DNA of 11,172 nt from an uncultured Alphaproteobacteria bacterium (GTDB lineage: Bacteria > Pseudomonadota > Alphaproteobacteria > CAAHEQ01 > UBA3637), in contig CALARE010000030.1 of NCBI GenBank assembly GCA_937888725.1, forward strand, positions 1 to 11,172, in the 5' to 3' direction. The notes below the pieces were generated by a model that was given only the letters and a program-made list of their open reading frames with translations, was not told the origin of the DNA and did no database searches. Position numbers and translations under genes: made by a program. Position 1 is the first letter of the stretch. Every line of letters begins with the position of its first letter. This document shows, piece after piece, positions 1-6,156 of this stretch.

Positions 1-30
1 GTCATACATTTCTTTGGTTTTTTTTGTCAT
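1..30 (-). CDS. N-terminal start of an unidentified gene, cut by the window edge
   Basis: The reverse strand opens with ATG at 28-30 and reads MTKKTKEMYD before the window ends. A GAGGTG ribosome binding site lies 6-7 bases upstream (about 37-43), and a well-formed promoter sits at 73-101. Together these make a real 5' gene end likely although only ten codons are visible. The start is lysine-rich and has no signal peptide. The product cannot be named. The gene is divergent from the Nudix gene. Confidence 0.6.
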   Translation of the reverse strand, partial: MTKKTKEMYD

Positions 31-72
31 TGCTTACACCTCTATACAAAAATGATTACCTTCAACATACCC

Positions 73-101
73 ATTTTATCATATTTTTTTAATCTTGTCA
101 C
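73..101 (-). promoter_or_regulatory. Sigma-70-type promoter for the left-edge gene
   Basis: On the reverse strand, GTGACA (96-101) is followed after exactly 17 bases by TAAAAT (73-78), with the TG of an extended -10 (TGaTAAAAT). The ATG of the left-edge gene is about 45 bases downstream. The same TGATAAAAT string is the -10 region of the promoter at 1668-1696. Confidence 0.55.
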
Positions 102-170
102 TTTTTACATCTAACATATTATTTTTTTAAGCATATTTCACCTCAAGTGTTCTTTATCGCGTTAAAACGA

Positions 171-199
171 TTTACAAAAAACAAAAAAAATGATACATT
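171..199 (+). promoter_or_regulatory. Putative promoter of the Nudix-PHP pair
   Basis: TTTACA (171-176) and TACATT (194-199) are separated by 17 bases, with an extended -10 TG at 191-192. It lies about 70 bases before the Nudix start. The -10 hexamer matches consensus at four of six positions, so the call rests on spacing and on the TGn shared with the other promoters here. The rest of the 31-267 intergenic stretch is AT-rich. I see only the divergent promoter at 73-101 and the leader inverted repeat there. Confidence 0.45.
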
Positions 200-207
200 C
201 CATTATT

Positions 208-240
208 ATCACTTGTTTTTTATAAACAATTTATTGTGAT
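208..240 (+). repeat. Imperfect inverted repeat in the Nudix leader
   Basis: TTGTTT (213-218) and AAACAA (224-229) form a 6 bp stem with a 5-base loop. An outer pair, ATCAC (208-212) and GTGAT (236-240), could close it with a 6-base bulge on the 3' side. It lies downstream of the putative -10, so it would be in the mRNA leader. There is no T-tract typical of a terminator. It could be an operator, a leader hairpin, or chance in AT-rich DNA. Confidence 0.25.
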
Positions 241-267
241 ATCGGCTAAAAAAATATAGGAGCTCTT

Positions 268-738
268 ATGCAAAATAACGTATCAAAAGAGGTAATGATT
301 AAAATTTATCAAGACATTAAGCAAGATGACATACAAAAAGTTGTGGTTGGAGCAGTAATTGATATGGGAGAAAAGCAACCTCTTGTATTAAAACGAACAA
401 GTGATGATTTTATGGGGGGATTGGTTGAATTGCCAAGTGGGACTGTGGATAATGGCGAAACGCTTGAGGATGCTTTAGTCCGTGAAGTAAAAGAGGAAAC
501 AAACCTCACAATAACTAAAATAACAAAATTTATTTCTACGTTTGACTATTTATCTGGTTCAGGCAAAAAGACAAGGCAAGTCAATTTTAAAGTTCAAATT
601 TTAGATAAAAACATTAAACTATCATCAGAGCATGAGGTATACTACACCTATGCAGTTGATAGCCCAGCATATCACCAACTAAACATTTCATCTGAAACAA
701 AAAAAGTGATTTTAAAAGCATTTGATACAATACAATAA
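268..738 (+). CDS. Nudix hydrolase
   Basis: Probable Nudix (MutT-like) pyrophosphohydrolase, a cytosolic enzyme that cleaves nucleoside-diphosphate-linked compounds; the substrate is not readable from the sequence. The 156-residue length fits a single Nudix domain. The Nudix box runs from G58 to L80: G58-x5-E64-x7-R72-E73-V-K-E76-E77-T-N79-L. The metal-binding glutamates and the arginine are present. The usual glycine of EExGU is N79, and the preceding turn reads LPSG rather than LPGG. Residues 24-32 (VVVGAVIDM) form the expected first strand. The start is well supported: AGGAG at 258-262, five bases before ATG. The PHP gene follows 43 bases after the stop and is probably cotranscribed, suggesting a shared role in nucleotide clean-up, though this is inference. 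Confidence 0.85.
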   Translation: MQNNVSKEVMIKIYQDIKQDDIQKVVVGAVIDMGEKQPLVLKRTSDDFMGGLVELPSGTVDNGETLEDALVREVKEETNLTITKITKFISTFDYLSGSGKKTRQVNFKVQILDKNIKLSSEHEVYYTYAVDSPAYHQLNISSETKKVILKAFDTIQ

Positions 739-781
739 AAAACTATCAATTGATATTACATTTAAAATTAAAGGATTTTTT

Positions 782-1636
782 ATGATTGATTTACATACAC
801 ATTCTTGCTATAGCGATGGAACTGATACACCTGCTGAATTATTAAAAAAAGCACATCAAATTTCATTGACAGGACTCGCCCTAACAGATCATGACACAGT
901 TGAAGGGTGCATCCCCTTTCAAAAAGAAGCGTTAAATTATCCCAATATTTTAGCAATTAATGGTTGTGAATTTACAACCGACTACGCGGTAAATATTGAA
1001 ATCATTGCCTTAAATATCAAAAACTTATCCCCTTATATAGAGCGACAAAAAATACTTAAAACATACCGCAAAGAAGTTGCAATTAAACGAATTGAAAAAT
1101 TAAACAAACTTGGTTTTAAAATTGAACTTAAAGACATTATTTTTGACGAAAAGGGAAAAGAACGTCCTCTTTTAGGTAAACCGCACATCGTTAATTATTT
1201 ATATAACACAAATCAAATTTCAAATAAAGAAATAGGTTATAAACAGTTATTGAACAAAGGATGCCCCGCCTACGAAAAACAAAAATCGCCAACAGTTGCT
1301 GAAACAATTGATTTTATCCGTCAAACGGGTGCCGTTTCAATTTTAGCTCATCCTTGTTTGATTGGACTAAAGGGGCAAGATTTTTTAAATATGCTCTATG
1401 AATTTAAAAAATTAGGACTACAAGGGATGGAAGTACAACATTCTGATATGACAATCGAGGATATGGCTTTTTATACACAAATAGCAGATGACTTAAACCT
1501 TTTAAAAAGTGGCGGTTCGGATTACCATGGCGAAAATGCTCATTATGGCGTTCATTTGGGTGTGGGCAAAGGGCAAGTCCAGTTACCACACTCTTATTTA
1601 GAACAAATATTAGAAGCATCTAACAAATCATGCTGA
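782..1636 (+). CDS. PHP-domain phosphoesterase, YciV/RNase AM-like
   Basis: Metal-dependent phosphoesterase of the PHP family, closest by pattern to YciV/TrpH (RNase AM), which hydrolyses 3',5'-nucleoside bisphosphates and trims short RNA 5' ends in the cytosol. Visible metal-site motifs are H5-T-H7 with S11-D12-G13, T35-D36-H37-D38, E63 in GCEFTTD, an AHP motif in SILAHPCL, and a C-terminal GGSDYHG. Length from this start is 284 residues, close to the roughly 290 usual for YciV. I chose the ATG at 782 because AAGGA (771-775) sits six bases upstream and HTH falls right at the N-terminus, as in the family. An in-frame ATG at 722 overlaps the Nudix gene and has no good ribosome site. It is the second gene of the Nudix unit; no clear terminator follows. 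A histidinol-phosphatase-type PHP enzyme is a less likely alternative. Confidence 0.85.
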   Translation: MIDLHTHSCYSDGTDTPAELLKKAHQISLTGLALTDHDTVEGCIPFQKEALNYPNILAINGCEFTTDYAVNIEIIALNIKNLSPYIERQKILKTYRKEVAIKRIEKLNKLGFKIELKDIIFDEKGKERPLLGKPHIVNYLYNTNQISNKEIGYKQLLNKGCPAYEKQKSPTVAETIDFIRQTGAVSILAHPCLIGLKGQDFLNMLYEFKKLGLQGMEVQHSDMTIEDMAFYTQIADDLNLLKSGGSDYHGENAHYGVHLGVGKGQVQLPHSYLEQILEASNKSC

Positions 1637-1667
1637 TACTTAAAAAATAAACACAGATATATTTTTG

Positions 1668-1696
1668 TTGATTTTTATCGATAAAAATGATAAAAT
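1668..1696 (+). promoter_or_regulatory. Promoter of the orphan membrane-protein gene
   Basis: TTGATT (1668-1673), a 17-base spacer and TAAAAT (1691-1696), with an extended -10 TG at 1688-1689. The predicted transcript starts near 1703 and gives a leader of about 28 bases. The spacer is occupied by the perfect palindrome at 1671-1688. Confidence 0.6.
1671..1688. promoter_or_regulatory. Perfect 18 bp palindrome in a promoter spacer (possible operator)
   Basis: ATTTTTATCGATAAAAAT is identical to its reverse complement over all 18 bases. It lies between the -35 and -10 of the promoter at 1668-1696, where a bound dimeric repressor would block RNA polymerase. Long AT-rich palindromes can occur by chance in such DNA, so the regulatory role is a guess. 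Confidence 0.35.
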
Positions 1697-1730
1697 GCGT
1701 TACAATTAAAAGAATAACAAAAGGTCAAAA

Positions 1731-2156
1731 ATGTCTTTATTTAAATCATCATATTATACGGATGCGGCAACAATTGAAATTATTTCTGTTAATCGTGCTA
1801 AAGAAAGAGCAGCGAAAAAATGTAACATTCCTTTTCAATATGGCGATGAAATTGATGCAACTGGGATTTTAAAGAAAAATCCAAAACGCGTTATTGTTGA
1901 CACATCTTGTGCCAGTCAAAGAGATATCTATCTTTACCACAAGTATATGAAAAAATTCAAAAATCAAGAATTTAACCGATTTATCAACCCATTGAGTGAA
2001 AGTATTGTTTTAACACTCCCCGTCATTACACTGGCTACATTAGCCATTGTGTTGATACCTATGTGTTCTTGTAAAAAAGAAGAAAAAACAACCCCGCGTC
2101 TTATTCAAAAAGGAGAGATAAAACCTGTTGAAAAACAAACAGTGCATACAAGATAA
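1731..2156 (+). CDS. Orphan single-pass membrane protein
   Basis: I do not recognise this 141-residue protein. Residues 1-90 are hydrophilic and soluble-looking, with a mixed alpha/beta stretch (I15-I18, RVIVDTSC at 53-60) and two cysteines at C31 and C60. One strong hydrophobic segment covers about 91-111 and ends in PMCSC (C112, C114). It is followed by a charged tail (KKEEK, then basic residues). It has no N-terminal signal peptide, so the single span near the C-terminus resembles a tail-anchored layout with an extra ~27-residue tail. The start is supported by AAGG (1721-1724) six bases before ATG and by the promoter at 1668-1696. The gene is monocistronic and ends two bases from the stop of the convergent radical SAM gene. 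No function is assigned. Confidence 0.7.
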   Translation: MSLFKSSYYTDAATIEIISVNRAKERAAKKCNIPFQYGDEIDATGILKKNPKRVIVDTSCASQRDIYLYHKYMKKFKNQEFNRFINPLSESIVLTLPVITLATLAIVLIPMCSCKKEEKTTPRLIQKGEIKPVEKQTVHTR

Positions 2157-2158
2157 AC

Positions 2159-3133
2159 TTATGCCAGTGCTGGTACCTCACCTTCTTGCTGGGTTAAATC
2201 ACACCTTTCATTCACATAGCCATTTTCTTGAAACAAGACAATATTATCTTCCCTAATTAAACAAGGACGCAAATCTCCTGTTTCTGTAATACGCAAGGCA
2301 TATGGTCCCTCAATGCATTTTTCTTTTAAGGGGCAGTCTTTACAAATTTTATTTTCAAATGCAACAGTGCGATACTCCTCTTGCCTAAAATCATAAAATT
2401 CCCATACCGCTCCATTTTCAAAATAACAAACCTGTTTATTTTGATATTTATGTGGCACATTTTCCTCCCACACTTGACCAATATGGTCTTGCAAATAAGT
2501 CAACACCTCTTGTGCAACCGTAGCTGAATTTTCAAGTGTGGTTAAAAAACAAATTGGTACCCCCCATTTAGCACTTAAATTTGACAATGGAATCAATTCA
2601 TTTGGCATTGTCATATCTGGCAATGCCATAAAATTAATTTTGACACGCCCTTTAAAATGATGCACTGCATTCTCAAAATTTTTCATCACTAAAGCAAACT
2701 TGTCTGACACATTAAAAAGTGTCCCATGTTGCACAGGATTTAATGTCGGCAATGAAAAATGTACACAATCAAGACCCACCAATTTTAATCGCTGTTGCAA
2801 TTCATTGGTAAGTAAAAAACCATTTGTTACTAACTTTGTTTGATACCCTTCCTTTTTAAATATATGCACAATTTCGGGCAAATTTTGTGCCAATGTGGGT
2901 TCTCCACCTGTAAAAGTTACTGACTTAAAATAACTTTTAAAAAATCGTGCAATATACGCATAATCATTTAAGCTTAAAATAGTTAAATGGGGTAACGCCC
3001 TGTCACCTAACTGGCCTTTTTTTTGTCCCTCATTGTGGCAAAAATGACATGCCCCATTACAATCTTTTGTGAGGCTGATACGCAAATGATCAAACCCCAT
3101 CTCTTTAATTTGATTAAAAAGAATTTCCCTCAA
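2159..3133 (-). CDS. Radical SAM protein, MoaA-like layout
   Basis: Radical S-adenosylmethionine enzyme, 324 residues. The 4Fe-4S/SAM motif is C25-x3-C29-x2-C32 near the N-terminus, followed by TFTGGEPT at 73-80, the SAM-binding GGE motif. A C-terminal cysteine cluster (C264-x2-C267, C273, C291 in a GDLRPCL context) resembles the second, auxiliary iron-sulfur site of MoaA (GTP 3',8-cyclase) and related SPASM/twitch enzymes. Length fits MoaA, but no other molybdopterin genes are nearby and there is an extra cysteine, so I do not name it moaA. The start is TTG (3131-3133): a perfect AGGAGG at 3140-3145 lies six bases upstream and no in-frame ATG or GTG fits. It has its own promoter at 3160-3188. 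The end is convergent with the membrane-protein gene. A peptide- or cofactor-modifying role is possible. Confidence 0.85.
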   Translation of the reverse strand: MREILFNQIKEMGFDHLRISLTKDCNGACHFCHNEGQKKGQLGDRALPHLTILSLNDYAYIARFFKSYFKSVTFTGGEPTLAQNLPEIVHIFKKEGYQTKLVTNGFLLTNELQQRLKLVGLDCVHFSLPTLNPVQHGTLFNVSDKFALVMKNFENAVHHFKGRVKINFMALPDMTMPNELIPLSNLSAKWGVPICFLTTLENSATVAQEVLTYLQDHIGQVWEENVPHKYQNKQVCYFENGAVWEFYDFRQEEYRTVAFENKICKDCPLKEKCIEGPYALRITETGDLRPCLIREDNIVLFQENGYVNERCDLTQQEGEVPALA

Positions 3134-3159
3134 AGCAACCCTCCTTTCGCTTTTAATTT

Positions 3160-3188
3160 AGGATAACAAAAAAAAGAGGTAAAAACAA
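3160..3188 (-). promoter_or_regulatory. Putative promoter of the radical SAM gene, overlapping a terminator
   Basis: On the reverse strand, TTGTTT (3183-3188) is followed after 17 bases by TATCCT (3160-3165), with an extended -10 TG at 3168-3167. It would start transcription near 3153, just before AGGAGG at 3140-3145. Each hexamer is weak (three and four matches to consensus). The case rests on spacing, the TGn and the lack of any other room for a promoter. Confidence 0.4.
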
Positions 3189-3209
3189 ACACTTTATTTT
3201 CACCTCTTT
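3168..3209 (-). terminator. Rho-independent terminator of the ankyrin-like gene
   Basis: Read on the reverse strand, a 13-base arm (3209 to 3197) pairs with 3185 to 3173, including one G-U wobble, around an 11-base loop. Eight T residues (3175-3168) overlap the foot of the stem and continue past it. The core is AAAGAGGT pairing with ACCTCTTT. It lies 65 bases past the stop of the gene at 3274-4146. On the plus strand the same hairpin has an A-C mismatch and a poorer T-tract, so the minus-strand direction is favoured. Confidence 0.75.
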
Positions 3210-3273
3210 CGTTCTTTTTTCTTGATTTTTAATGTTTTTTCTTGCTAGAATAATTGGGCATCACAAAAAAAGA

Positions 3274-4146
3274 CTACCTATCTTCCATTTCATTAATAAA
3301 TCGAGCTCTTTTAGCATAATTTGAGACATCTTGTTGCAAATCAGCAATGTGCTTTTTAACTAATGCTTTTGATTCGTCGGTTACACCACCTGTTAAAACC
3401 TGATTCATAATCATAAATAAATCAAGCAAGCGTTTATCTTCTTTCATCTTTTGAAAACGGACAAATTTTGATTTCATCTCCATATTATTAAATGAAAAAG
3501 CCGTTTTATATTCCCCATCAACAGCATTTAGATCAGCCCCATTATTCAATGCAATATCAAGACATGTTGCTAGCATTTTCCCATAACTTTCGGGGACGTT
3601 ATTTGCATATTTTGACGTTTTTGCCGTATTATATAAATCACACAAAGCGTGAAATGGCATTGTATTTTCAGCATGTGCATTTAAATCCATTTGATGTGCC
3701 AAAAATGAATCAAAAACCGTTTTTAAATCCATGCATGCAGTTTGCAACAACCCTTTCTCTATCAATTCTTTATGCTTTTTACACAATAAAATAAAAGACG
3801 TAGCCAATTCTTGCGACGTGTATTTACCCGCTTTAATTATCACATCCAAACAATCAGAATCATACCCTTTAGCAACTCTTAAGCAATTATCTAAAACCGT
3901 TTCCTCTAAAACCGCCCCTGTTTCAACCGATTTTAAAGATTTAAAATCCATTTTACCTTCTGCAAATGATTTTAAGACCCGATCAAAACCATAATCTGCA
4001 AATTCACTTATAATCGATTTAGAATCAACGACATTCCCCTCATCAAAAGTCATAAAATGTCGCTTAATAAATGAACGAACAGCCCCTTCACCTAAATCAT
4101 GCAACGCACTTATTTTTAACAAATTCTTTTTATATAAATCAGCCAT
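3274..4146 (-). CDS. Orphan protein with degenerate ankyrin-like repeats
   Basis: A 290-residue, mostly helical, soluble-looking protein with no signal peptide or membrane span. The clearest ankyrin-like unit is at about 193-220, where CLDIALNNGADLNAVDGEYK has the typical helix-loop pattern (LNNGADLNAVD, then TAF). A second, weaker unit sits at about 143-170 (LAHQMDLNAHAENTMPFHAL), and helix pairs near 98-122 could be further worn repeats. Ankyrin repeats bind other proteins, so a binding role inside the cell or in a host is conceivable; this is inference. The start is ATG at 4144-4146 with AGGA about 10-13 bases upstream. It lies 56 bases behind the 257-residue orphan, with no clear promoter between, so the two probably form one operon ending at the terminator at 3168-3209. 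Confidence 0.7.
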   Translation of the reverse strand: MADLYKKNLLKISALHDLGEGAVRSFIKRHFMTFDEGNVVDSKSIISEFADYGFDRVLKSFAEGKMDFKSLKSVETGAVLEETVLDNCLRVAKGYDSDCLDVIIKAGKYTSQELATSFILLCKKHKELIEKGLLQTACMDLKTVFDSFLAHQMDLNAHAENTMPFHALCDLYNTAKTSKYANNVPESYGKMLATCLDIALNNGADLNAVDGEYKTAFSFNNMEMKSKFVRFQKMKEDKRLLDLFMIMNQVLTGGVTDESKALVKKHIADLQQDVSNYAKRARFINEMEDR

Positions 4147-4202
4147 TAGCTTTTAAATCCTAATCCTTTCTTACAAATCAAATGAACACCATTAGTAAAT
4201 GA

Positions 4203-4976
4203 CTAATCACCATAAGTTCTACCATGCCGATTAAAATTCGATTGTATTCGCTGATTATTCCGAGCTAAAATAATCGATTTTTGATTGTTTAGGCGTTGCA
4301 ATTGATATTGAGCATAAAGACGCCACCTTTTGGCCTCATACCCAATTTCTGGACGAACGGGTATTCTATTGAACGAACGAAAATTTTTGTTAGAAAGTTC
4401 AGATAAAATATCAAAAGTTGCCTTTAAGAAAGGGCCGAACTTTTTTTCCAAATTACCGTAAATTTTTTGTAGGCGGGAAAAGTTTCTTTGAAAATCTTCA
4501 TACTCCTGATTCGACCCTTGTGAAAGAAATTGGTCTGAATTTCTATAAAAAGTATCAGTTGAATTTTCAAATTTATAACGACCTTTTTTATAATCTTTTA
4601 ATTTAAGACGTGCATACCGAAAATGTTTTTTTGCTTTAAATACAGACTTTGCACTTACAGTAAATTTTTCTTTCTGAGATGAACAAAGATCATTGAAAAT
4701 AAAACAAAGATCTTCCATGAAAAGACAATACGTTTCATCAAAAGAGAATTTTTCATTTTCGCTCTTTTGTGTTAATTGGTCGTTTTTTGAAGTCCGTTCA
4801 GTTTCATCTTTAGATAAATTTTCACGTTCTGACAACATTAAATCGTCCTTACCTTTTTCTTGGCTATCTTTTTTAGAATAGTTATCCAAAAAAAACCTCA
4901 TTTCTTTTGAGGACATATCTTTAACCCCGTTTTTTAAAAACTTCTTATTTAATTCATTCATATCGAATTCTTGCAT
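4203..4976 (-). CDS. Charged helix-rich orphan protein
   Basis: I recognise no family in this 257-residue protein. Residues 1-80 are very rich in K, E, D, S and N and look disordered (runs such as SERENLSKDETERTSKNDQ). Residues 80-215 are predicted-looking helices with aromatic residues (FMEDLCFIFNDLCSS; KSVFKAKKHFRYARLKLKDY). The last 40 residues are basic and rich in N, Q and R. There is no signal peptide or membrane span in this version. The start at 4974-4976 follows AGGAGA by about eight bases. A longer in-frame ORF begins at 5027, but its ATG lies between the -35 and -10 of the promoter at 5009-5038, so it cannot be the start from that promoter. The hydrophobic start it would add is therefore not real. 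First gene of a unit with the ankyrin-like protein. Confidence 0.7.
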   Translation of the reverse strand: MQEFDMNELNKKFLKNGVKDMSSKEMRFFLDNYSKKDSQEKGKDDLMLSERENLSKDETERTSKNDQLTQKSENEKFSFDETYCLFMEDLCFIFNDLCSSQKEKFTVSAKSVFKAKKHFRYARLKLKDYKKGRYKFENSTDTFYRNSDQFLSQGSNQEYEDFQRNFSRLQKIYGNLEKKFGPFLKATFDILSELSNKNFRSFNRIPVRPEIGYEAKRWRLYAQYQLQRLNNQKSIILARNNQRIQSNFNRHGRTYGD

Positions 4977-5008
4977 GAAAATTTCTCCTAAAAACAAAAA
5001 TGCAAAGT

Positions 5009-5038
5009 ATAATACCATATTTTTCATATATCTGTCAA
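5009..5038 (-). promoter_or_regulatory. Promoter of the orphan two-gene unit
   Basis: On the reverse strand, a consensus TTGACA (5033-5038) is followed after 18 bases by TATTAT (5009-5014), with an extended -10 (TGgTATTAT). Predicted transcription starts around 5002, some 25 bases before the ATG at 4976. This is the best-matching promoter in the window and decides the start of the downstream gene. Confidence 0.7.
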
Positions 5039-5087
5039 TATTTTTTTATATTTTAAAACTTAAAACTCTTTTTGAATCAAAAATAAC

Positions 5088-5116
5088 TTGCAAAGCATCT
5101 TTTTTTATGCTATCTT
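5088..5116 (+). promoter_or_regulatory. Promoter of the ASCH-domain gene
   Basis: TTGCAA (5088-5093), a 17-base spacer and TATCTT (5111-5116), with an extended -10 TG at 5108-5109. It is divergent from the promoter at 5009-5038; the two -35 boxes are about 50 bases apart. The long in-frame start at 5088 lies inside the -35 box, which rules it out. Confidence 0.55.
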
Positions 5117-5144
5117 ATGTCTGTTAGCACGAAAGGAGGGCAAC

Positions 5145-5483
5145 ATGCATTACATGAGTGTGAAACAGCCTTATTTTAAACAGTTAAAAGACGGCAAAAA
5201 AACCATTGAGCTCAGATGTTTTGATGAAAAGCGTCAAAAAATCAAAATGGGCGATTATATTGTTTTTACCAACAGCGAAAATACCAAAGAAAATTTCCAA
5301 GCCAAAGTGGTCAACTTGTATTGGGAAAAGAATTTTAATGCTCTTTGCAACAAAATTCAACCTTATCAAGCAGGGTTTAGAAATAAGAACGATTTAACCC
5401 AAGCATTGGAAGAATTTTATTCTCCCAACGACCAACAAAAATTTGGCGTTGTTGGGATTGAGATTGGGCTTATTCAAAAATAA
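5145..5483 (+). CDS. ASCH-domain protein
   Basis: Small single-domain protein of 112 residues with the ASCH (ASC-1 homology) pattern. The N-terminal half reads YFKQLKDGKKTIELR followed by a KIKMGDYIVF strand, matching the family's KTIExR...xGDxIxF signature. A C-terminal VVGIEIGLI strand closes the barrel. ASCH proteins are PUA-like folds that bind RNA or nucleotides; bacterial YqfB is an amidohydrolase of N4-acetylcytidine. Whether this one has that activity cannot be read from the sequence. The start is the ATG at 5145: AGGAGG (5134-5139) is five bases upstream. The ATG at 5154 is too far from it. The gene is monocistronic, under the promoter at 5088-5116, and faces the GNAT gene. Confidence 0.75.
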   Translation: MHYMSVKQPYFKQLKDGKKTIELRCFDEKRQKIKMGDYIVFTNSENTKENFQAKVVNLYWEKNFNALCNKIQPYQAGFRNKNDLTQALEEFYSPNDQQKFGVVGIEIGLIQK

Positions 5484-5505
5484 ATAACGCCCTATACCGC
5501 AAATT

Positions 5506-5528
5506 AAAAATTGATTTTTTTAAATCAA
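5506..5528 (-). terminator. Weak terminator between convergent genes
   Basis: TTGATTT (5511-5517) and AAATCAA (5522-5528) form a 7 bp stem with a 4-base loop. Read on the reverse strand it is followed by five T (5510-5506), which suits the GNAT gene ending at 5542. The stem is AT-rich and therefore weak; on the plus strand there is no T-tract beyond the stem. Confidence 0.35.
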
Positions 5529-5541
5529 GTAGAGTGGATTT

Positions 5542-6117
5542 TTATTTTTCAATTTCACTTCTTAATTTTGAAAAAACATTGATATCAACGAACTTGTCAT
5601 TTTGTTGATCATAATGACCGTGACGCTCAATTCCTTCAAAGGTGAAACCCGCCTTTTCAGCCACTTTTTTAGAGGGGATATTATCCACATCATTTCTAAT
5701 CACAAGGCGTTCATATCCCAAACTATAAGCAAACTTTTCAAGCAAAGAAACAGCCTCAAGCATATAACCGTGACCAGTTGCTTCTTTTTTAAGCCAATAG
5801 CCAATTTCTGCCACCCTATCTCTTTTATTATTCCGACGCATTAAACAAATTCCACCCAAAAGCTCTGTCGTTCCTTGTTTAAAAATCGCAAATTCAAAAC
5901 GTTTTTGTGCCTGCCAATCTTCATCAGCAAATAGTGCAAAGTTATATTCATCCTCAGCCTTTGCTGTCACTTCAGGCAAAGCCCAATCAAGCCATGGTAA
6001 AATGTGGTTTCGATTCACCTCAACAATATCAAACAATTGTTTCGCAAATTCAAACGTTACAGGAAGCTTTTGAATATAAATTTTACTTCCTTCTAATTTT
6101 GTTGGTATATCACTCAT
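5542..6117 (-). CDS. GNAT-family N-acetyltransferase, RimJ/RimL type
   Basis: Acetyl-CoA-dependent acetyltransferase of 191 residues, cytosolic. The layout is that of RimJ/RimL enzymes: an N-terminal LPWLDWALP segment (about 40-48), an EIGYWLKKEATGHGY stretch at 104-118 that includes the acetyl-CoA pyrophosphate loop (A113-T-G115-H-G117), LEKFAYSLGYERLVIR, and then N146-IPSKKVAEKAGF ending in FEGIERHGHY. RimL-type proteins acetylate N-terminal residues of ribosomal proteins or small molecules; the substrate here is unknown. I placed the start at ATG 6115-6117 because GAGG (6123-6126) lies five bases upstream. An in-frame start at 6150 would add eleven residues without family similarity. It has its own promoter at 6157-6186, so it is probably not part of the sugar operon despite its orientation. 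Confidence 0.85.
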   Translation of the reverse strand: MSDIPTKLEGSKIYIQKLPVTFEFAKQLFDIVEVNRNHILPWLDWALPEVTAKAEDEYNFALFADEDWQAQKRFEFAIFKQGTTELLGGICLMRRNNKRDRVAEIGYWLKKEATGHGYMLEAVSLLEKFAYSLGYERLVIRNDVDNIPSKKVAEKAGFTFEGIERHGHYDQQNDKFVDINVFSKLRSEIEK

Positions 6118-6156
6118 TTTATCCTCATTGAACTTTTTTGATAAACACATGTTTTC

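Noticed and set aside
722..781. Start of the PHP gene at 722, overlapping the Nudix gene
   Set aside because: No ribosome site; the family's HTH motif begins right after the ATG at 782, which has AAGGA upstream.
1687..1872. Short plus-strand open frame overlapping the membrane-protein gene
   Set aside because: It begins inside the promoter, has no ribosome site and is a shadow of the frame at 1731.
3492..3994. Plus-strand open frames antisense to the ankyrin-like gene
   Set aside because: No ribosome sites, low-complexity products and a well-supported gene on the other strand.
4191..4207. ATTAGT/ACTAAT hairpin as a terminator of the charged orphan gene
   Set aside because: Only 6 bp, overlaps the stop codon and has no T-tract; cotranscription with the next gene is more likely.
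4977..5027. Longer N-terminus for the charged orphan protein, which would give it a hydrophobic, signal-like start
   Set aside because: The upstream ATG lies between the -35 (5033-5038) and -10 (5009-5014) of its promoter, and AGGAGA precedes the ATG at 4976.
5088..5144. Longer N-terminus for the ASCH protein
   Set aside because: The upstream ATG is in the -35 box of the promoter; the ATG at 5145 has a strong AGGAGG.
6118..6150. Longer start of the GNAT protein
   Set aside because: The extra eleven residues have no family match, and GAGG supports the ATG at 6117.
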